Positions 34,143 through 45,300 of a stretch of DNA of 64,000 nucleotides are shown here, piece by piece. The notes under the pieces are model-generated. The model ran no database searches. It saw only the letters and a program-made list of their open reading frames with translations, and was not told the origin of the DNA. Where the stretch lies: positions 119,046 through 183,045 of the forward strand of contig NZ_FOHN01000006.1 in assembly GCF_900111595.1 (NCBI RefSeq). Reading direction: 5' to 3'. The first letter of the stretch is position 1. Each line of letters opens with the position of its first letter. The position numbers were made by a program, and so were the translations under genes. This DNA comes from [Clostridium] polysaccharolyticum. GTDB lineage: Bacteria > Bacillota > Clostridia > Lachnospirales > Lachnospiraceae.

Positions 34143-35627
34143 TTAATTTAAATAACTCTCAAACATTTTTTTTGCAATAGGTACTGCGTACTCACTTCCA
34201 GTACCAGAGCTTTCTACAATAATGCTTACAGCTATTTTCGGGTCATTTGCTGGTGCAAAGCCTGTAAACCATGCATGAGAAGCACCGGTAGAATCATACT
34301 CTGCTGAGCCTGTTTTTCCCGCTACCTGATACTTCCTGTTCTTTAAGGCAGTTCCTGTGCCGTGATTAACAACCTCTTCCATATACTCTTTTACAATGGA
34401 TGCCTGCTTTTTTGTCATGCTCCTAGAAAGTACTTTTGCTTTTGTACTTCTGGCAACATAACCTGTACTAGTCTGGACTTTTTCCACAATATAAGGCCGC
34501 ATCATTTTCCCTTGACTGGCTATGGCAGAAGAAATCAAAGCACTCTGAAGTGGCGTTATCTGCGTCTTTCCCTGTCCCATGGCTGTCTGTGCAATTTCAT
34601 TAAGACTGTCCTTGCTTGACAAGCTAAAACTGCTCTTATTATATGGAATACGTAAGGATAACGACTTGTTAAACATCAGTTTTTCCGCTGTATTCTTATA
34701 GCTTTTCAGATTCAGTACTGTTCCTATATGTGCAAAGGAATCATTACAGGAATTCGCTAGAGACTCTTTTAAATTCTGTTTTCCATGCACATGATCATTA
34801 TAGCAGGAAATACGCCTATCGCCAAACATAGCACTCCCTTTACATTCATAGGTGTAACTTTCATAGTCATCTGGATGTTCTTTCAAGTATTCCAGAAGAC
34901 TTACAATTTTGAAGGTAGAACCAGGAGCGTAAAGTCCCTGAGTGGCACGATTCAATAAGGTGGAATTACCAGTTGTATCAGATACCAGCGAATCCCAATT
35001 AGCAGCAATAGTATTTGGGTCATAACTAGGCTTAGACACCATTGCCAGAATACGTCCTGTTGCCGGTTCAATTGCCACAGCTGCACCCTTTCGATTCCCT
35101 AATGCTTCATAGGCCACTTTCTGTAACTCTATATTTAAAGTTGTTACAATGTCGTCTGCCACAATTTTATTTCCTTGCATCTGGGTAATAGCCTGACTAA
35201 TTACATTGATATGAGAAGATAACATTGTAAAGTTTTCTGCAAGTTCCAGTCCTGTTTTTCCTCTTCCTACGCTCCCTACTACATGGGAAAACACCTGCCC
35301 ATATGGATATTCTCTCTTTTCCTTTCCATCACTGCCTGTTACTGTTTGAGCAAGAACCGTTCCATCTGATGCCAGAATTTTTCCTCGCACATACTTTTCT
35401 GCCAGCAAATCCTGTCTTCTATTATAAGAGTTATTAATCTGAACTGGAGACTCTGCTATCATAAAATAAATATATCTCCCTGCCATCAAAGCAAAAATCC
35501 CAATAAAAATATAAACCACTTTAAAAATATTTGCATTTTTTCTCTTATTGTTATTCTTCCACGTCTCTGACTGCTGGAATATTTTCTTTCTGACGGATTC
35601 CTTTGTTTTTTCTCTTTCTTCTTTCAA
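34143..35627 (-). CDS. Class B penicillin-binding protein (transpeptidase)
   Basis: A bitopic 494-residue transpeptidase that cross-links peptidoglycan. After a cytoplasmic N-terminus and one membrane helix (about residues 35-55) come the dimerisation region and the transpeptidase motifs STFK (237-240), SCN (293-295) and KTGS (about 437). It resembles the FtsI/PbpA group. The start is a TTG inside the ftsW/rodA gene with AGGAAGG 5 bases upstream, overlapping that gene by 77 bases. It works with the adjacent SEDS polymerase. Confidence 0.93.
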   Translation of the reverse strand: MKEEREKTKESVRKKIFQQSETWKNNNKRKNANIFKVVYIFIGIFALMAGRYIYFMIAESPVQINNSYNRRQDLLAEKYVRGKILASDGTVLAQTVTGSDGKEKREYPYGQVFSHVVGSVGRGKTGLELAENFTMLSSHINVISQAITQMQGNKIVADDIVTTLNIELQKVAYEALGNRKGAAVAIEPATGRILAMVSKPSYDPNTIAANWDSLVSDTTGNSTLLNRATQGLYAPGSTFKIVSLLEYLKEHPDDYESYTYECKGSAMFGDRRISCYNDHVHGKQNLKESLANSCNDSFAHIGTVLNLKSYKNTAEKLMFNKSLSLRIPYNKSSFSLSSKDSLNEIAQTAMGQGKTQITPLQSALISSAIASQGKMMRPYIVEKVQTSTGYVARSTKAKVLSRSMTKKQASIVKEYMEEVVNHGTGTALKNRKYQVAGKTGSAEYDSTGASHAWFTGFAPANDPKIAVSIIVESSGTGSEYAVPIAKKMFESYLN

Positions 35628-36936
35628 TTTTACCTTCCTCGCTCTGATTCATTATATAAATTCCCTGTAAAATGCTAAATACAATGACGGTTGCAAATAC
35701 AGAACTTCCACCATAACTTACTAATGGCAAGGTTACACCTGTAGATGGAATGAACTTTGTAACCCCACCGATACATAAAAGCACTTGGACAATAAACATT
35801 ATACTAAGGCCTAGTGCAGCCAGCTTATAAAATATCTCTTTACATCGTAATGCAATGGTAATAAAAAGAACAAAACAAGTAATATAAAGAAGCATAAGCC
35901 AAAGTGCAAAAATTCCTCCGAATTCTTCTGATATGGCAGCAAAAATAAAATCGCTTTTTCCTACTGGTATGCTAGTTGGCAAGCCTTTTCCAATACCCAT
36001 TCCAAACCATCCGCCTGTACCAATTGCGAATAAAGACTGAGCCACCTGATAACCGCTGTTTTCAATCGTACCCCATGGATTTAACCATGCACTGACCCTT
36101 ACTTTAACATGTGGAAACAATTGATAGGCAAAAACAGAAGCCACAGAACCTGCCCCTAATCCACCAAACAGATAAAACGACTTTCCTGTAGCAATATAGA
36201 GCATAATCACATATGTGATAAACAATATTAAAGACGCTCCTAAATCCTTTTCCAATACAAGAATCATTACATGAACTGCCGCAGCTCCAGATACCATCAC
36301 GACTCCCAAAAAGCTTTTTACCTTTGACAAACTGGCTGCTGCAAAAAATACAAACAGTATCTTTACAAATTCTGAGGGCTGTATTAAAACTCCACCAACG
36401 GAAATCCAGTTTTTCGCACCATAAACAACAACCCCATACAAATACACATAAGCCAGCAAACCAACACCTGATAAAAGATAAATAAACTGCAGTTTCATCA
36501 GTATTTTCATTTTGCGAATCACTACTGGTACCACCAAAGAACCGCCCATAGCCACAAACGCCATGCCAAACTGTCTCCACGCAGAATCATAAGATAGTCT
36601 TGCCAGCATCACAAATCCAATAGAAAACAGCATCATCATGTGATTTAAAATTGCCCTGGATATTTTCGGATACAATAGCGGATACAATATAAAATATGCC
36701 ACTAAAAATCCTGCTTGTGCTAAATAAAAAAGCATAACCTTATGGTTTCCCACATTCAGATACAACATAAAATTGCAGATAAACTGATTGCCAAATATTA
36801 ATATACGCTGCAATCTATATAACCTCTTTTGTTTCTTCTTATTTTTCTTTCGAAGAGCCGTAAATCCCAATAACACATAAACTGTCATGAGAAAAATAAT
36901 AACAAACCTCGAAATCTCAACCATTACATTTTTCAA
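35551..36936 (-). CDS. SEDS peptidoglycan polymerase (FtsW/RodA/SpoVE family)
   Basis: A 461-residue polytopic membrane protein with about ten to twelve helices. The conserved SEDS segment GGGSV..-like region near residue 418 (VSYGGSS), plus PSEFVKILFVFF near residue 187 and the catalytic Asp region (EKDLGASLILF near 228), identify the family. It polymerises glycan strands and forms a pair with the downstream PBP. The TTG start has AGGAGG 7 bases before it. Whether it is FtsW, RodA or SpoVE cannot be decided here. Confidence 0.94.
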   Translation of the reverse strand: MKNVMVEISRFVIIFLMTVYVLLGFTALRKKNKKKQKRLYRLQRILIFGNQFICNFMLYLNVGNHKVMLFYLAQAGFLVAYFILYPLLYPKISRAILNHMMMLFSIGFVMLARLSYDSAWRQFGMAFVAMGGSLVVPVVIRKMKILMKLQFIYLLSGVGLLAYVYLYGVVVYGAKNWISVGGVLIQPSEFVKILFVFFAAASLSKVKSFLGVVMVSGAAAVHVMILVLEKDLGASLILFITYVIMLYIATGKSFYLFGGLGAGSVASVFAYQLFPHVKVRVSAWLNPWGTIENSGYQVAQSLFAIGTGGWFGMGIGKGLPTSIPVGKSDFIFAAISEEFGGIFALWLMLLYITCFVLFITIALRCKEIFYKLAALGLSIMFIVQVLLCIGGVTKFIPSTGVTLPLVSYGGSSVFATVIVFSILQGIYIMNQSEEGKIERRKRKNKGIRQKENIPAVRDVEE

Positions 36937-36969
36937 TCCTTAGCCTCCTATCTTCTTCTCTCATAATAA

Positions 36970-39390
36970 TCATTCGATTCCTCTTTTAAAATGTCCTTTT
37001 GTGTAATTTTCCACACAATTGCTTTTTTCTTTCTTTCCACGAAGATAAGATGTATAACAAGAAAGAACTCGTTCCATTTCTTTACCTGATTCCATTGTAA
37101 AGTCAAGTCGGACATCGCTCACTCCTAAGTTTTTAATATCTTCTAAATGCTCTATCAAATGCAATGGTTTTCCATTGTAAATTACATTATAACAGCAGGT
37201 ACAGAAATTCTTTCCATAAAACGGATTCCCACTTTTATCTGCAAAGCAGAAATAACCTGATTTGCTGGTGCATCCTCTTGTATTCTTCACCACACACTGT
37301 GCTGAAGTCATAAGAGGTGTGTATCCATAAACAATCATGGAATACCCTTCTATATTCAGTTCTTTTAATTCCTGATGATTCAGTTCTAAGGAAGCAGTAA
37401 ACTGTGTAATCCCGCGATTTTCCCAAAAATACTGTGTTTCCTTATTCATCATATACAAATTATAATCCAGCAGTTTTTCTTTTTCACAGCCTTCTTCCTT
37501 TAAATACTCCAGTTCTTCTAAATTCTTCACAACGAAACCATCAATATTTTTATGACTTGCAGCCTGATATATGGGATGTGTTTTCTTCTTATACTGCATA
37601 TACGTCTTATGGCGGAATACCGTTGGCAGCACAATATAGAATTCCTTCTGCTTATCTGACAAATCAGAATCCAGAATCTCAGGTTCCTGTTCTATCATTG
37701 AAAAATGCAGCAGTACACGTGATACCGAATCCTCTTTTACTGCTATTTCTAACTGTTCCCTGTTCATTACACCCACTGTCATATCAGGTTCCCTTTTCTT
37801 TTTCAATGCACTTTCCAAATGCACTTTGGTACGTGGCACGCTCTCTCTAAGAAACGAATTTTGAAACTCTTGTTCTAACTGTTCAAACGCATTTCTCCGA
37901 AACTCATTTAATTTTCCCAGTGGCATAAACCAGTCCTCGGCAGAATCTATCTGTACAGACTCAAGATAAAATGGCGTATCCTTTGTCTTATCAAGCTGTT
38001 TTCTTATCTTTTCTTTACCAATGGGCTGATTTTTTGCAACTTGTGCAGTCTCACCAATAGCAGTAACCGTTATGTCTCCATAAGTCAATGTAAGCATCAC
38101 AGGTTCATTGGCTTTTCCAAAGAAATATGCCTGCACAGGCTCTCGATTGTCTCTTTTTATAATTTTTTCCTGAATATCTGTTAAAAGGGACTGGTTTTTG
38201 GTACGGTATACTTTCTGGCCGATTTTTACTTTTGATCCAGGCTTAAAGTTTGCTTCATAAGGAATCCCCTTTTCTACTTTGTCCTTTACTGTAAAATCAT
38301 ACACATTTTCTCCTTTATCCGAACGTATTTCTAAAACATCCTGAGCAAAAATGGTATCACTTAATGTAATGGCTGCACGGTTTTTCCTTACCGCTTTTAC
38401 CGTTCCAACCAAAACACCGCTATGGTTTGGCCTATCCATAGACATTAACGTTTTTCCATTATGCTGGCGGTAGTAGCCTTCTGAAAATCCGCCACGGTTA
38501 TACAAATCCATCAGATGTTTCCTATCATTTTCAAGAAGTTCAGGGTGTTTCTTCATATGTGTTTTGTATGCTTGTGCACCCATCTGCTGATAGAGATCCA
38601 CATATTTGCGATATAAATGTGCTGTCATAGCCGCATACTCCGGACGCTTCATCCGTCCTTCAATTTTAAAACTGTCGATTCCACTCTCTACAAGTTCTGG
38701 AATATCATAAATGGTACACATATCTTTTGGACTTAATAAAAATTCCTGCTTTCCTTTATAGGATTCTCCATTCATTTCTTCCATATGGTACTGCATTCTG
38801 CATGGCTGTGCACAACGCCCCCTGTTTCCGCTCCGTCCACCAATCATACTGCTCATAAGACATTGTCCTGAAAAAGAATAGCAAAGGGCTCCATGTACAA
38901 ATGCTTCTATTTCTAAATCCGTGTTATTACGGATCTCTTTTACTTCATCAAACTGGAGTTCTCTGGAAGCAACAAGTCTCGTAACACCGTATTCCTTTAA
39001 CTGGCTGGCTCCTTGTGCCATAGTAAGTGTCATCTGGGTAGACGCATGAATTTCCATGCCAGGAAATGTACGGGAAACATAAGAAAGCACTCCAAAGTCC
39101 TGTACAATTACTGCATCAAGTCCATGAATATAAAATGGAAGCAGATAGTCATATAACGCTCCGAATTCTGATTCTTTTACTAAAGTATTAATGGTTAAAT
39201 ATAGTTTCTTATGATGAAGATGTGCATATTCAATTGCCCAGATCATGTCTTTCTGATCAAGGTTATTGGCATATGCTCTAGCACCAAATTTCTGCCCTCC
39301 AATATAAACGGCATCACAGCCTCCCTGAATGGCTGCTACAAGTCCCTCCATGGAACCTGCTGGTGCTAGTATCTCTATTTTACGTGTCAT
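36970..39390 (-). CDS. U32 family peptidase-like protein (TrhP/RlhA family)
   Basis: An 806-residue protein. The N-terminal U32 domain begins KIEILAPAGSMEGLVAAIQGG and has GRSGNRGRCAQPCRMQY near residue 188 with the conserved cysteines; a DUF3656-like middle and a C-terminal region with cysteines (CVVKNTRGC, CFADKSG, CTCCYN) follow. U32 proteins of this class are now linked to prephenate-dependent tRNA (5-hydroxyuridine) or 23S rRNA hydroxylation rather than proteolysis. The C-terminal cysteine clusters fit an iron-sulphur site. AAGGG precedes the ATG. Confidence 0.88.
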   Translation of the reverse strand: MTRKIEILAPAGSMEGLVAAIQGGCDAVYIGGQKFGARAYANNLDQKDMIWAIEYAHLHHKKLYLTINTLVKESEFGALYDYLLPFYIHGLDAVIVQDFGVLSYVSRTFPGMEIHASTQMTLTMAQGASQLKEYGVTRLVASRELQFDEVKEIRNNTDLEIEAFVHGALCYSFSGQCLMSSMIGGRSGNRGRCAQPCRMQYHMEEMNGESYKGKQEFLLSPKDMCTIYDIPELVESGIDSFKIEGRMKRPEYAAMTAHLYRKYVDLYQQMGAQAYKTHMKKHPELLENDRKHLMDLYNRGGFSEGYYRQHNGKTLMSMDRPNHSGVLVGTVKAVRKNRAAITLSDTIFAQDVLEIRSDKGENVYDFTVKDKVEKGIPYEANFKPGSKVKIGQKVYRTKNQSLLTDIQEKIIKRDNREPVQAYFFGKANEPVMLTLTYGDITVTAIGETAQVAKNQPIGKEKIRKQLDKTKDTPFYLESVQIDSAEDWFMPLGKLNEFRRNAFEQLEQEFQNSFLRESVPRTKVHLESALKKKREPDMTVGVMNREQLEIAVKEDSVSRVLLHFSMIEQEPEILDSDLSDKQKEFYIVLPTVFRHKTYMQYKKKTHPIYQAASHKNIDGFVVKNLEELEYLKEEGCEKEKLLDYNLYMMNKETQYFWENRGITQFTASLELNHQELKELNIEGYSMIVYGYTPLMTSAQCVVKNTRGCTSKSGYFCFADKSGNPFYGKNFCTCCYNVIYNGKPLHLIEHLEDIKNLGVSDVRLDFTMESGKEMERVLSCYTSYLRGKKEKSNCVENYTKGHFKRGIE

Positions 39391-39464
39391 ATATATCCCT
39401 TCTTAATTTAAGATCAAAACTGTTCTGAATTGAAAATATAAAATTATGTCAAAGTTAAAGTTTA

Positions 39465-39496
39465 CCGAAAAAAGACTGCTCTCGCAGTCTTTTCAT
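39465..39496 (-). terminator. Terminator of zapA
   Basis: GACTGC/GCAGTC stem with a TCTC loop at 39473-39488 and flanking A/T runs; on the minus strand it ends in TTTTTTC, 11 bases after the zapA stop. Confidence 0.85.
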
Positions 39497-39506
39497 TAGC
39501 TCTTTC

Positions 39507-39917
39507 TTACTTCTTCGTCTGGTAACGCTTTTCCTCTTCCAGACGCTTTATCTGGCGCTTTGCTGCTTCATATGCCGGTCCAACCTGTTCTAATTCCTCT
39601 TTTGTCTTTCCTAACTTTTCTTTCAAAGCAATGAATTCGTGTTTCAGCTGATAAAGTTCATTCTCTTTCCTGGAATTCTCAGCTTCTAACTCAGCGGCTT
39701 TGGCCTGCGCCTTAAAATAATCATCTACAATATTTATCTCCAGCATGAAATTTTTCATGTCTCGTTCTAAATTCTGATACCCGTCTATTTCTTTACACTC
39801 GGCTATCTTATTATTCAGATAAGCGGCCACTTTCTGAAGATACTCTGAACTTTCATAACCACAAATAACAAATTCTTTATTATTAATTACAACATGTGCA
39901 TCATTTTTCGTCCCCAT
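39507..39917 (-). CDS. zapA: Cell division protein ZapA
   Basis: A 136-residue protein that stabilises FtsZ bundles. It has the ZapA opening (HVVINNKEFVICGYESSEYLQKVAAYLNNKI) at about residues 8-38 and a C-terminal coiled coil. The start at 39915-39917 suits GGGGGCG 8 bases upstream better than the ATG two codons earlier. Confidence 0.9.
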   Translation of the reverse strand: MGTKNDAHVVINNKEFVICGYESSEYLQKVAAYLNNKIAECKEIDGYQNLERDMKNFMLEINIVDDYFKAQAKAAELEAENSRKENELYQLKHEFIALKEKLGKTKEELEQVGPAYEAAKRQIKRLEEEKRYQTKK

Positions 39918-40026
39918 ATTCATCGCCCCCTACCAGAATGTATTTTTCAATACACATTATATCCTAACTGGCTAGAAACAGCAAGACGAAAATCGAAATC
40001 CAGACTTTGCTGTCAATCCCTGACTC

Positions 40027-41028
40027 TTATTCTTTTATCCTATCTAATCCAAAATGCCTGTATGCAGTTTCTGTCAGAATTCTTCCTCTTGGAGTTCTTT
40101 GAATCAGCCCATTCTGGATAAAATATGGTTCATACACCTCTTCCAAAGTTCCTGAATCTTCTCCTACTGCAGCTGCTAATGTATCTAGGCCAACTGGACC
40201 ACCTGAAAACTTTTCGTACATAGTCATTAAAATCTGCCTGTCCATATTATCTAATCCTAATTTATCCACTTCCATCAGATCCAATGCAAACACCGCAACT
40301 TTCAAGGTAATTTTACCATCATATTTTACCTGTGCAAAATCTCGAACTCGTTTTAGCAGACGATTTGCCAAACGAGGGGTTCCTCTGGAACGTCTGGCAA
40401 TCTCCCAAGCCCCTTCTGGCTCAATATCCACTTTAAACACTCCTGCTGCACGTGTAATAATGTCTACCAGTTCTTCTGGTGTATAAAATTCCAAACGATG
40501 CACCACCCCAAAACGATCCCGCAAAGGTGCTGTCAACATACCCGCCCTTGTAGTTGCACCTACTAAGGTAAACTTTGGTAAATCAAGACGGATAGACCTT
40601 GCCAAAGCACCTTTACCAATCACGATATCAATGGCATAATCCTCCATAGCTGGATATAGTACCTCTTCCACCTGTCTGTTCAGCCTGTGAATCTCATCAA
40701 TAAACAGCAGATCTCCTTCTTGCAGATTATTAAGAATAGCAGCAAGCTCACCTGGCTTTTCAATTGCAGGCCCTGAAGTAATCTTCACATTAACATCCAT
40801 TTCATTGGCAATGATTCCAGCAAGAGTTGTTTTTCCAAGTCCCGGTGGTCCATAAAGGAGGACATGGTCAAGTGCTTCGTTTCTTGCTTTTGCCGCTTCA
40901 ATGTAGATTTTTAAGTTATCTTTGATTTTTTTCTGTCCAATGTAGTCTGATAACAGCTTTGGACGCAAAGAATTCTCTATTTTATAATCTTCTTCCATTA
41001 GCTCTGTGGTAATCACTCTTTTTTCCAT
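40027..41028 (-). CDS. ruvB: Holliday junction branch migration ATPase RuvB
   Basis: The hexameric AAA+ motor that drives branch migration with RuvA. The 333-residue protein has [12 protein letters not shown], Walker [13 protein letters not shown] near residue 58, FIDEIHRLN (Walker B), GATTRAG and the C-terminal winged helix TPRGR. It follows ruvA by 15 bases in one operon. AGGAG precedes the ATG. Confidence 0.98.
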   Translation of the reverse strand: MEKRVITTELMEEDYKIENSLRPKLLSDYIGQKKIKDNLKIYIEAAKARNEALDHVLLYGPPGLGKTTLAGIIANEMDVNVKITSGPAIEKPGELAAILNNLQEGDLLFIDEIHRLNRQVEEVLYPAMEDYAIDIVIGKGALARSIRLDLPKFTLVGATTRAGMLTAPLRDRFGVVHRLEFYTPEELVDIITRAAGVFKVDIEPEGAWEIARRSRGTPRLANRLLKRVRDFAQVKYDGKITLKVAVFALDLMEVDKLGLDNMDRQILMTMYEKFSGGPVGLDTLAAAVGEDSGTLEEVYEPYFIQNGLIQRTPRGRILTETAYRHFGLDRIKE

Positions 41029-41043
41029 AACATCCCACTCCTA

Positions 41044-41667
41044 TTAAAACAAACTGATATGCTTTAATGCTTTCTTTAACACATCTTCTACATCTGTATT
41101 TTCCGTAATCTCAACCTGGCGAACTGCTTTTAGAGCTTCTGTACTGCTATAGCCTAATGCCACTAAAGCTGCAGCAGCATCATTCTGAATGGATGCTTGT
41201 GCTTCTTTCTTACTTTCATGCATTGCTTCCTCTGCATGTTTTAGACGGATTTCAAATGCATCTTCCATTCGTACTTTATCTTTTAATTCTAAGATTAACT
41301 TGCTTGCTGTCTTTGCCCCAATTCCTGGAGCTTTTGAAATGGTTTTTGTATCATCGGAAAGAATTGCAAAACGCAGTTCATCCGGACTGATTGCGGATAA
41401 AATGCCAAGGGCTGCTTTGGGACCAATTCCATTTACCATAATCAGCAGTTTAAATATTGCTAAATCTTCTTTTGTTAAAAATCCGTATAATAACATAGCA
41501 TCTTCTCTGACATGAAGATACGTATGAATCTTAATCTGTTCTCCTATAGCTGGTAATTGGGAAAGCACAGAGGAAGGAACACTAATTGCATAGCCAGTCA
41601 TGTTGCTTTCCACAACAATTCCATTCTCATTTACTTCTGCTAACTCACCCTTTATGTATGCAATCAT
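41044..41667 (-). CDS. ruvA: Holliday junction branch migration protein RuvA
   Basis: The DNA-binding tetramer of the RuvAB motor. The 207-residue protein begins [19 protein letters not shown], has the HhH segments [12 protein letters not shown] and [13 protein letters not shown], and the C-terminal RuvB-binding domain after about residue 160. It is first in the ruvA-ruvB operon. The promoter overlaps a LexA-box-like site, fitting SOS control. Confidence 0.97.
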   Translation of the reverse strand: MIAYIKGELAEVNENGIVVESNMTGYAISVPSSVLSQLPAIGEQIKIHTYLHVREDAMLLYGFLTKEDLAIFKLLIMVNGIGPKAALGILSAISPDELRFAILSDDTKTISKAPGIGAKTASKLILELKDKVRMEDAFEIRLKHAEEAMHESKKEAQASIQNDAAAALVALGYSSTEALKAVRQVEITENTDVEDVLKKALKHISLF

Positions 41668-41702
41668 ACTAGTTACCTCTCATTCTTCATTCTTAATGGT
41701 AC

Positions 41703-41736
41703 ATTGTATCATAAAGAAGACACAAACGCAAGTTCG
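41703..41736 (-). promoter_or_regulatory. ruvA promoter with overlapping LexA-box-like operator
   Basis: Minus strand TTGCGT (41726-41731), 17 bases, TACAAT (41703-41708). The 14-base site CGAACTTGCGTTTG at 41723-41736 matches 12 of 14 positions of the Gram-positive SOS consensus CGAACRNRYGTTYC and overlaps the -35. Confidence 0.7.
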
Positions 41737-41752
41737 ATAATTTGCCACAAAC

Positions 41753-41793
41753 CGAACATATGTATTGCTTTTTTCATTTTTATCTGCTATGAT
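41753..41793 (+). promoter_or_regulatory. Promoter of the DUF457/YdjM-like gene with overlapping LexA-box-like operator
   Basis: TTGCTT (41765-41770), 17 bases, TATGAT (41788-41793). The site CGAACATATGTATT at 41753-41766 matches 12 of 14 positions of CGAACRNRYGTTYC and overlaps the -35. Confidence 0.68.
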
Positions 41794-41825
41794 ATTTTTT
41801 ACCATAACTTACTAGGAGGAATAAA

Positions 41826-42227
41826 ATGAATTATGCTGCACACGTTACGGCAGGCGCAGCCGCTGGCATTGGCATCTCTTATGCATCTTTACGTTTTCAC
41901 TATAATCTTTCTCCTGTTCTGGTTACTGTACCTTGCTTTTTGGCTGCAGCACTGCCTGATATTGATCATCCCAAAAGCCACCTTGGAAGACGTTTTCGTT
42001 TTCTGTCAAAAACTCTTTTCAAGGCATTTGGCCATAGAACATTTACCCATAGCCTGCTTTTCTGCTTTTTAATGGGGTACCTATTTATGCAATTGCATAC
42101 CTCGGTAGGAATCGGTGTTTTTTGTGGCATTCTAAGCCATATTTTACTCGATATGCTGACTCCCTTTTCCAAAGGAGTAGCACTGCTATATCCTATAAAA
42201 AAACGGTTCGGAATTTTTATGTCTTAG
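41826..42227 (+). CDS. YdjM-like membrane-bound metal-dependent hydrolase (DUF457)
   Basis: A 133-residue membrane protein with three to four hydrophobic segments and the family motifs HVTAGAAAG, ALPDIDHPKS near residue 43 and HRTFTHSLLF near residue 70 (His/Asp metal ligands). The E. coli relative YdjM is induced in the SOS response. AGGAGG precedes the ATG. It is divergent from ruvAB across a region with two LexA-box-like sites. The substrate is unknown; it is short relative to full-length family members. Confidence 0.82.
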   Translation: MNYAAHVTAGAAAGIGISYASLRFHYNLSPVLVTVPCFLAAALPDIDHPKSHLGRRFRFLSKTLFKAFGHRTFTHSLLFCFLMGYLFMQLHTSVGIGVFCGILSHILLDMLTPFSKGVALLYPIKKRFGIFMS

Positions 42228-42247
42228 TCTTTTATTCTTTTAACAAA

Positions 42248-42294
42248 CAAAGGTTCTTTCGCAATTTCTCAAAAAACGCAAAAGAACCTTTTTC
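42248..42294. terminator. Bidirectional terminator between the YdjM-like gene and polC
   Basis: AAAGGTTCTTTCGC pairs with GCAAAAGAACCTTT across about 16 bases, with T-runs on both strands. Confidence 0.8.
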
Positions 42295-42304
42295 AAAACC
42301 CTGT

Positions 42305-45300
42305 TTAAGCATTCATAAAATCCAGAATAGACATCTGATTGGAAATTGGCATATCCTCCAGAATTCCCAGATCTGCCATAACCTCTACAACTGTACCACT
42401 GACTTTACAGCGCTGTTTAAAATCATCCCTAGAAAGGAATTTTCCCTGCTTTACTGCTTCTACAATAGCCTCTGCCGCTTTGTCTCCTAACCCATCAATG
42501 GTACTAAAGGATGGCATAAGCTTTCCATCAATAATCTGGAACAGATGGGCCTTCGCTGTATACAAGTTAATTGGCATAAAATCAAACCCTCTGGCATACA
42601 TTTCCTGAACAATTCGCATGTCTTTTAAAGTATCCTGTTCCTTTTTTGTCAGTTCGCTGGAACGTTTTTTATAGTCTGCAATATAAAATTCCAGACGCTC
42701 TCTTCCAAGACACATCAGTTCATAGTTAAATGCCGAAGCACGAATACTAAAAAAAGCACAATAATAAGCTAACGGATAGTACACTTTAAAATAAGCAATA
42801 CGAAACGCCATCATGACATAAGCAGCTGCATGAGCTTTCGGGAACATATACTTAATTTTCTTACAGGATTCGATATACCACTCTGGCACGCCTGCCTCTA
42901 TCATAGCAGACTCCATATCTGGTGTCAGGCCTTTTCCCTTACGGACACTTTCCATAATCTTAAATGCAAGGCCATTTTCCACACCAGTATGAATCAAGTA
43001 AGTCATAATGTCATCACGAGTACAGATAGCAGTAGAAAGTGTACAATCCCCTTTTGCAATATAGTACTGGGCATTATTTAACCATACATCCGTTCCATGA
43101 GAAAGTCCCGAAATTCGCACCAGATCAGAAAATGTCTTCGGCTTTGTATCACGAAGCATCTGCATAACGAAATCCGTACCAAACTCTGGTATTCCCAATG
43201 AGCCAAGATCACAGCCACCAAGATCTTCTTTGGTAATATTCAAGGCACTTAAATTTTCAAACAGCGATAATACTTTTTCATCATCCAATCGAATGGTCTG
43301 TGCATTAAGCCCAGTCAGATCCTCTAACAAACGTATCATCGTCGGATCGTCGTGTCCCAGTATATCAAGCTTTAATAAGTTATGGTCAATGGAATGGTAA
43401 TCAAAATGGGTTGTAACCGTCTTAGTAGTCATATCATTGGCTGGTCTTTGTACTGGTGTAAATGAATAAATTTCTTCTCCTAATGGAAGAACAACAATAC
43501 CACCTGGATGCTGTCCCGTAGTTCTTCTTACTCCAACGCAGCCTTGTGCAATTCTTTCTACTTCAGAACGCCGTTTATGAACTTCATGTTCTTCATTGTA
43601 TTTTAACACAAATCCATATGCCGTCTTTTCAGCAAGAGTACCAATCGTTCCTGCACGGAAAGTCTGTCCCTTTCCGAAAATAACTTCCGTATAATCATGG
43701 GCTTTTGCCTGATATTCTCCTGAGAAGTTAAGGTCTATATCCGGTTCTTTATCTCCATAGAATCCAAGGAATGTTTCAAATGGAATTTCATGTCCATCCT
43801 TACTTAAAGGTTTTCCACAAACCGGGCATGCCTTATCTGGCATATCACATCCTGATTTTCCTGCAAATGCTCTTACTTCTTCAGAATCAAAATCCGAATA
43901 AAAGCAATTGGTACAGTAATAGTGAGCTGGCAATGGATTAACTTCTGTAATACCAGACATAGTTGCAACAAAAGATGAGCCAACCGAACCTCTGGAACCA
44001 ACTAGATATCCATCTTCGTTGGATTTCCAGACTAGTTTCTGGGCAATGATATACATAACGGCAAATCCATTACCAATGATAGAAGTCAGCTCTTTTTCCA
44101 GACGCTCTGATACCTGTACTGGAAGATCCTTTCCATACATGGAAGTAGCCTTGCTGTAACAGATATCACGAAGCTGCTGGTCAGAATTTTCAATAACTGG
44201 CGGACATTTATCTGGTCTTACAGGTGAAATCCTTTCAATCATATCTGCAATCTTATTGGTATTGTCAATTACTATTTCTTCAGCCTTTTCACGTCCTAAA
44301 TACATAAACTCTTCCACCATTTCCTCCGTGGTACGAAGGTAAAGAGGCGGCTGGCTGTCTGCATCTTTAAACCCTTTTCCTGCCATGATAATCCGGCGGA
44401 ACACCTCATCTTCCGGATCAAGGAAATGTACATCACAGGTACCTACAACAAGTTTGTTATATTCTTCGCCTAAAGCAATAATCCGCTTATTAAGAACAAT
44501 CAGATCTTCCTTTGACTTTATATCAAACTTGTCATCCTCTATCATAAACTGGTTATTTCCAAGTGGCTGGATTTCGAAATAATCATAAAATCTGGCAAGC
44601 CGGTCAATCTCTTCTTGTGGCCGCTCTCTTAAAATCGCCTGATACAATTCACCTGCTTCACAAGCACTTCCAAGAAGCAGGCCTTCTCGATTCTTCTGAA
44701 GGAGACTCTTTGGAATTCTCGGTCTTCTCTGATAATAATCTATATGGGACATTGACACCATTTTATATAAATTCACACGGCCTGTATCATTTTTGGCAAG
44801 AATAATGGCATGATATGTCGGAAGCTTCTTAATCATTTCTGGTGTCATAACATTTAACGCTTCCAGTTCTTCTAATGTGTGAATTCCTTTTTCTTCCAGC
44901 ATTTCAATAAACTTCACAAAGATTTCAGCAGTTGCCCCTGCATCATCAACTGCACGATGATGATTTTCCAGAGAAATGCCTAATTCTTTTGCCACTACAT
45001 TTAATTTAAAACGGCTAAGATGTGGCAATAACAGTCTTGCAATTCCTACTGTATCCACCACAGTAAAATCTGTTTCTATTCCAAGAAATTCTGCCTTCTT
45101 ATTAAGAAATCCAACATCAAAAGAAGCATTATGAGCAACTAATATAGCGTCTTTACAAAACGCAAGAAACTCTGGCAGAATCACATCTATCTTTGGTGAA
45201 TCCATAACCATTTCATCTGTAATGCCAGTAAGCTGGGTAATGTGATACGGAATCGGTACATCTGGATTAATAAATGTACTGTATTTGTCCACTATCTGCC

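Noticed and set aside
36104..36580. 158-codon open frame within the SEDS gene
   Set aside because: It is a shifted frame of a membrane protein gene; rich in Cys/Trp as expected of such shadows.
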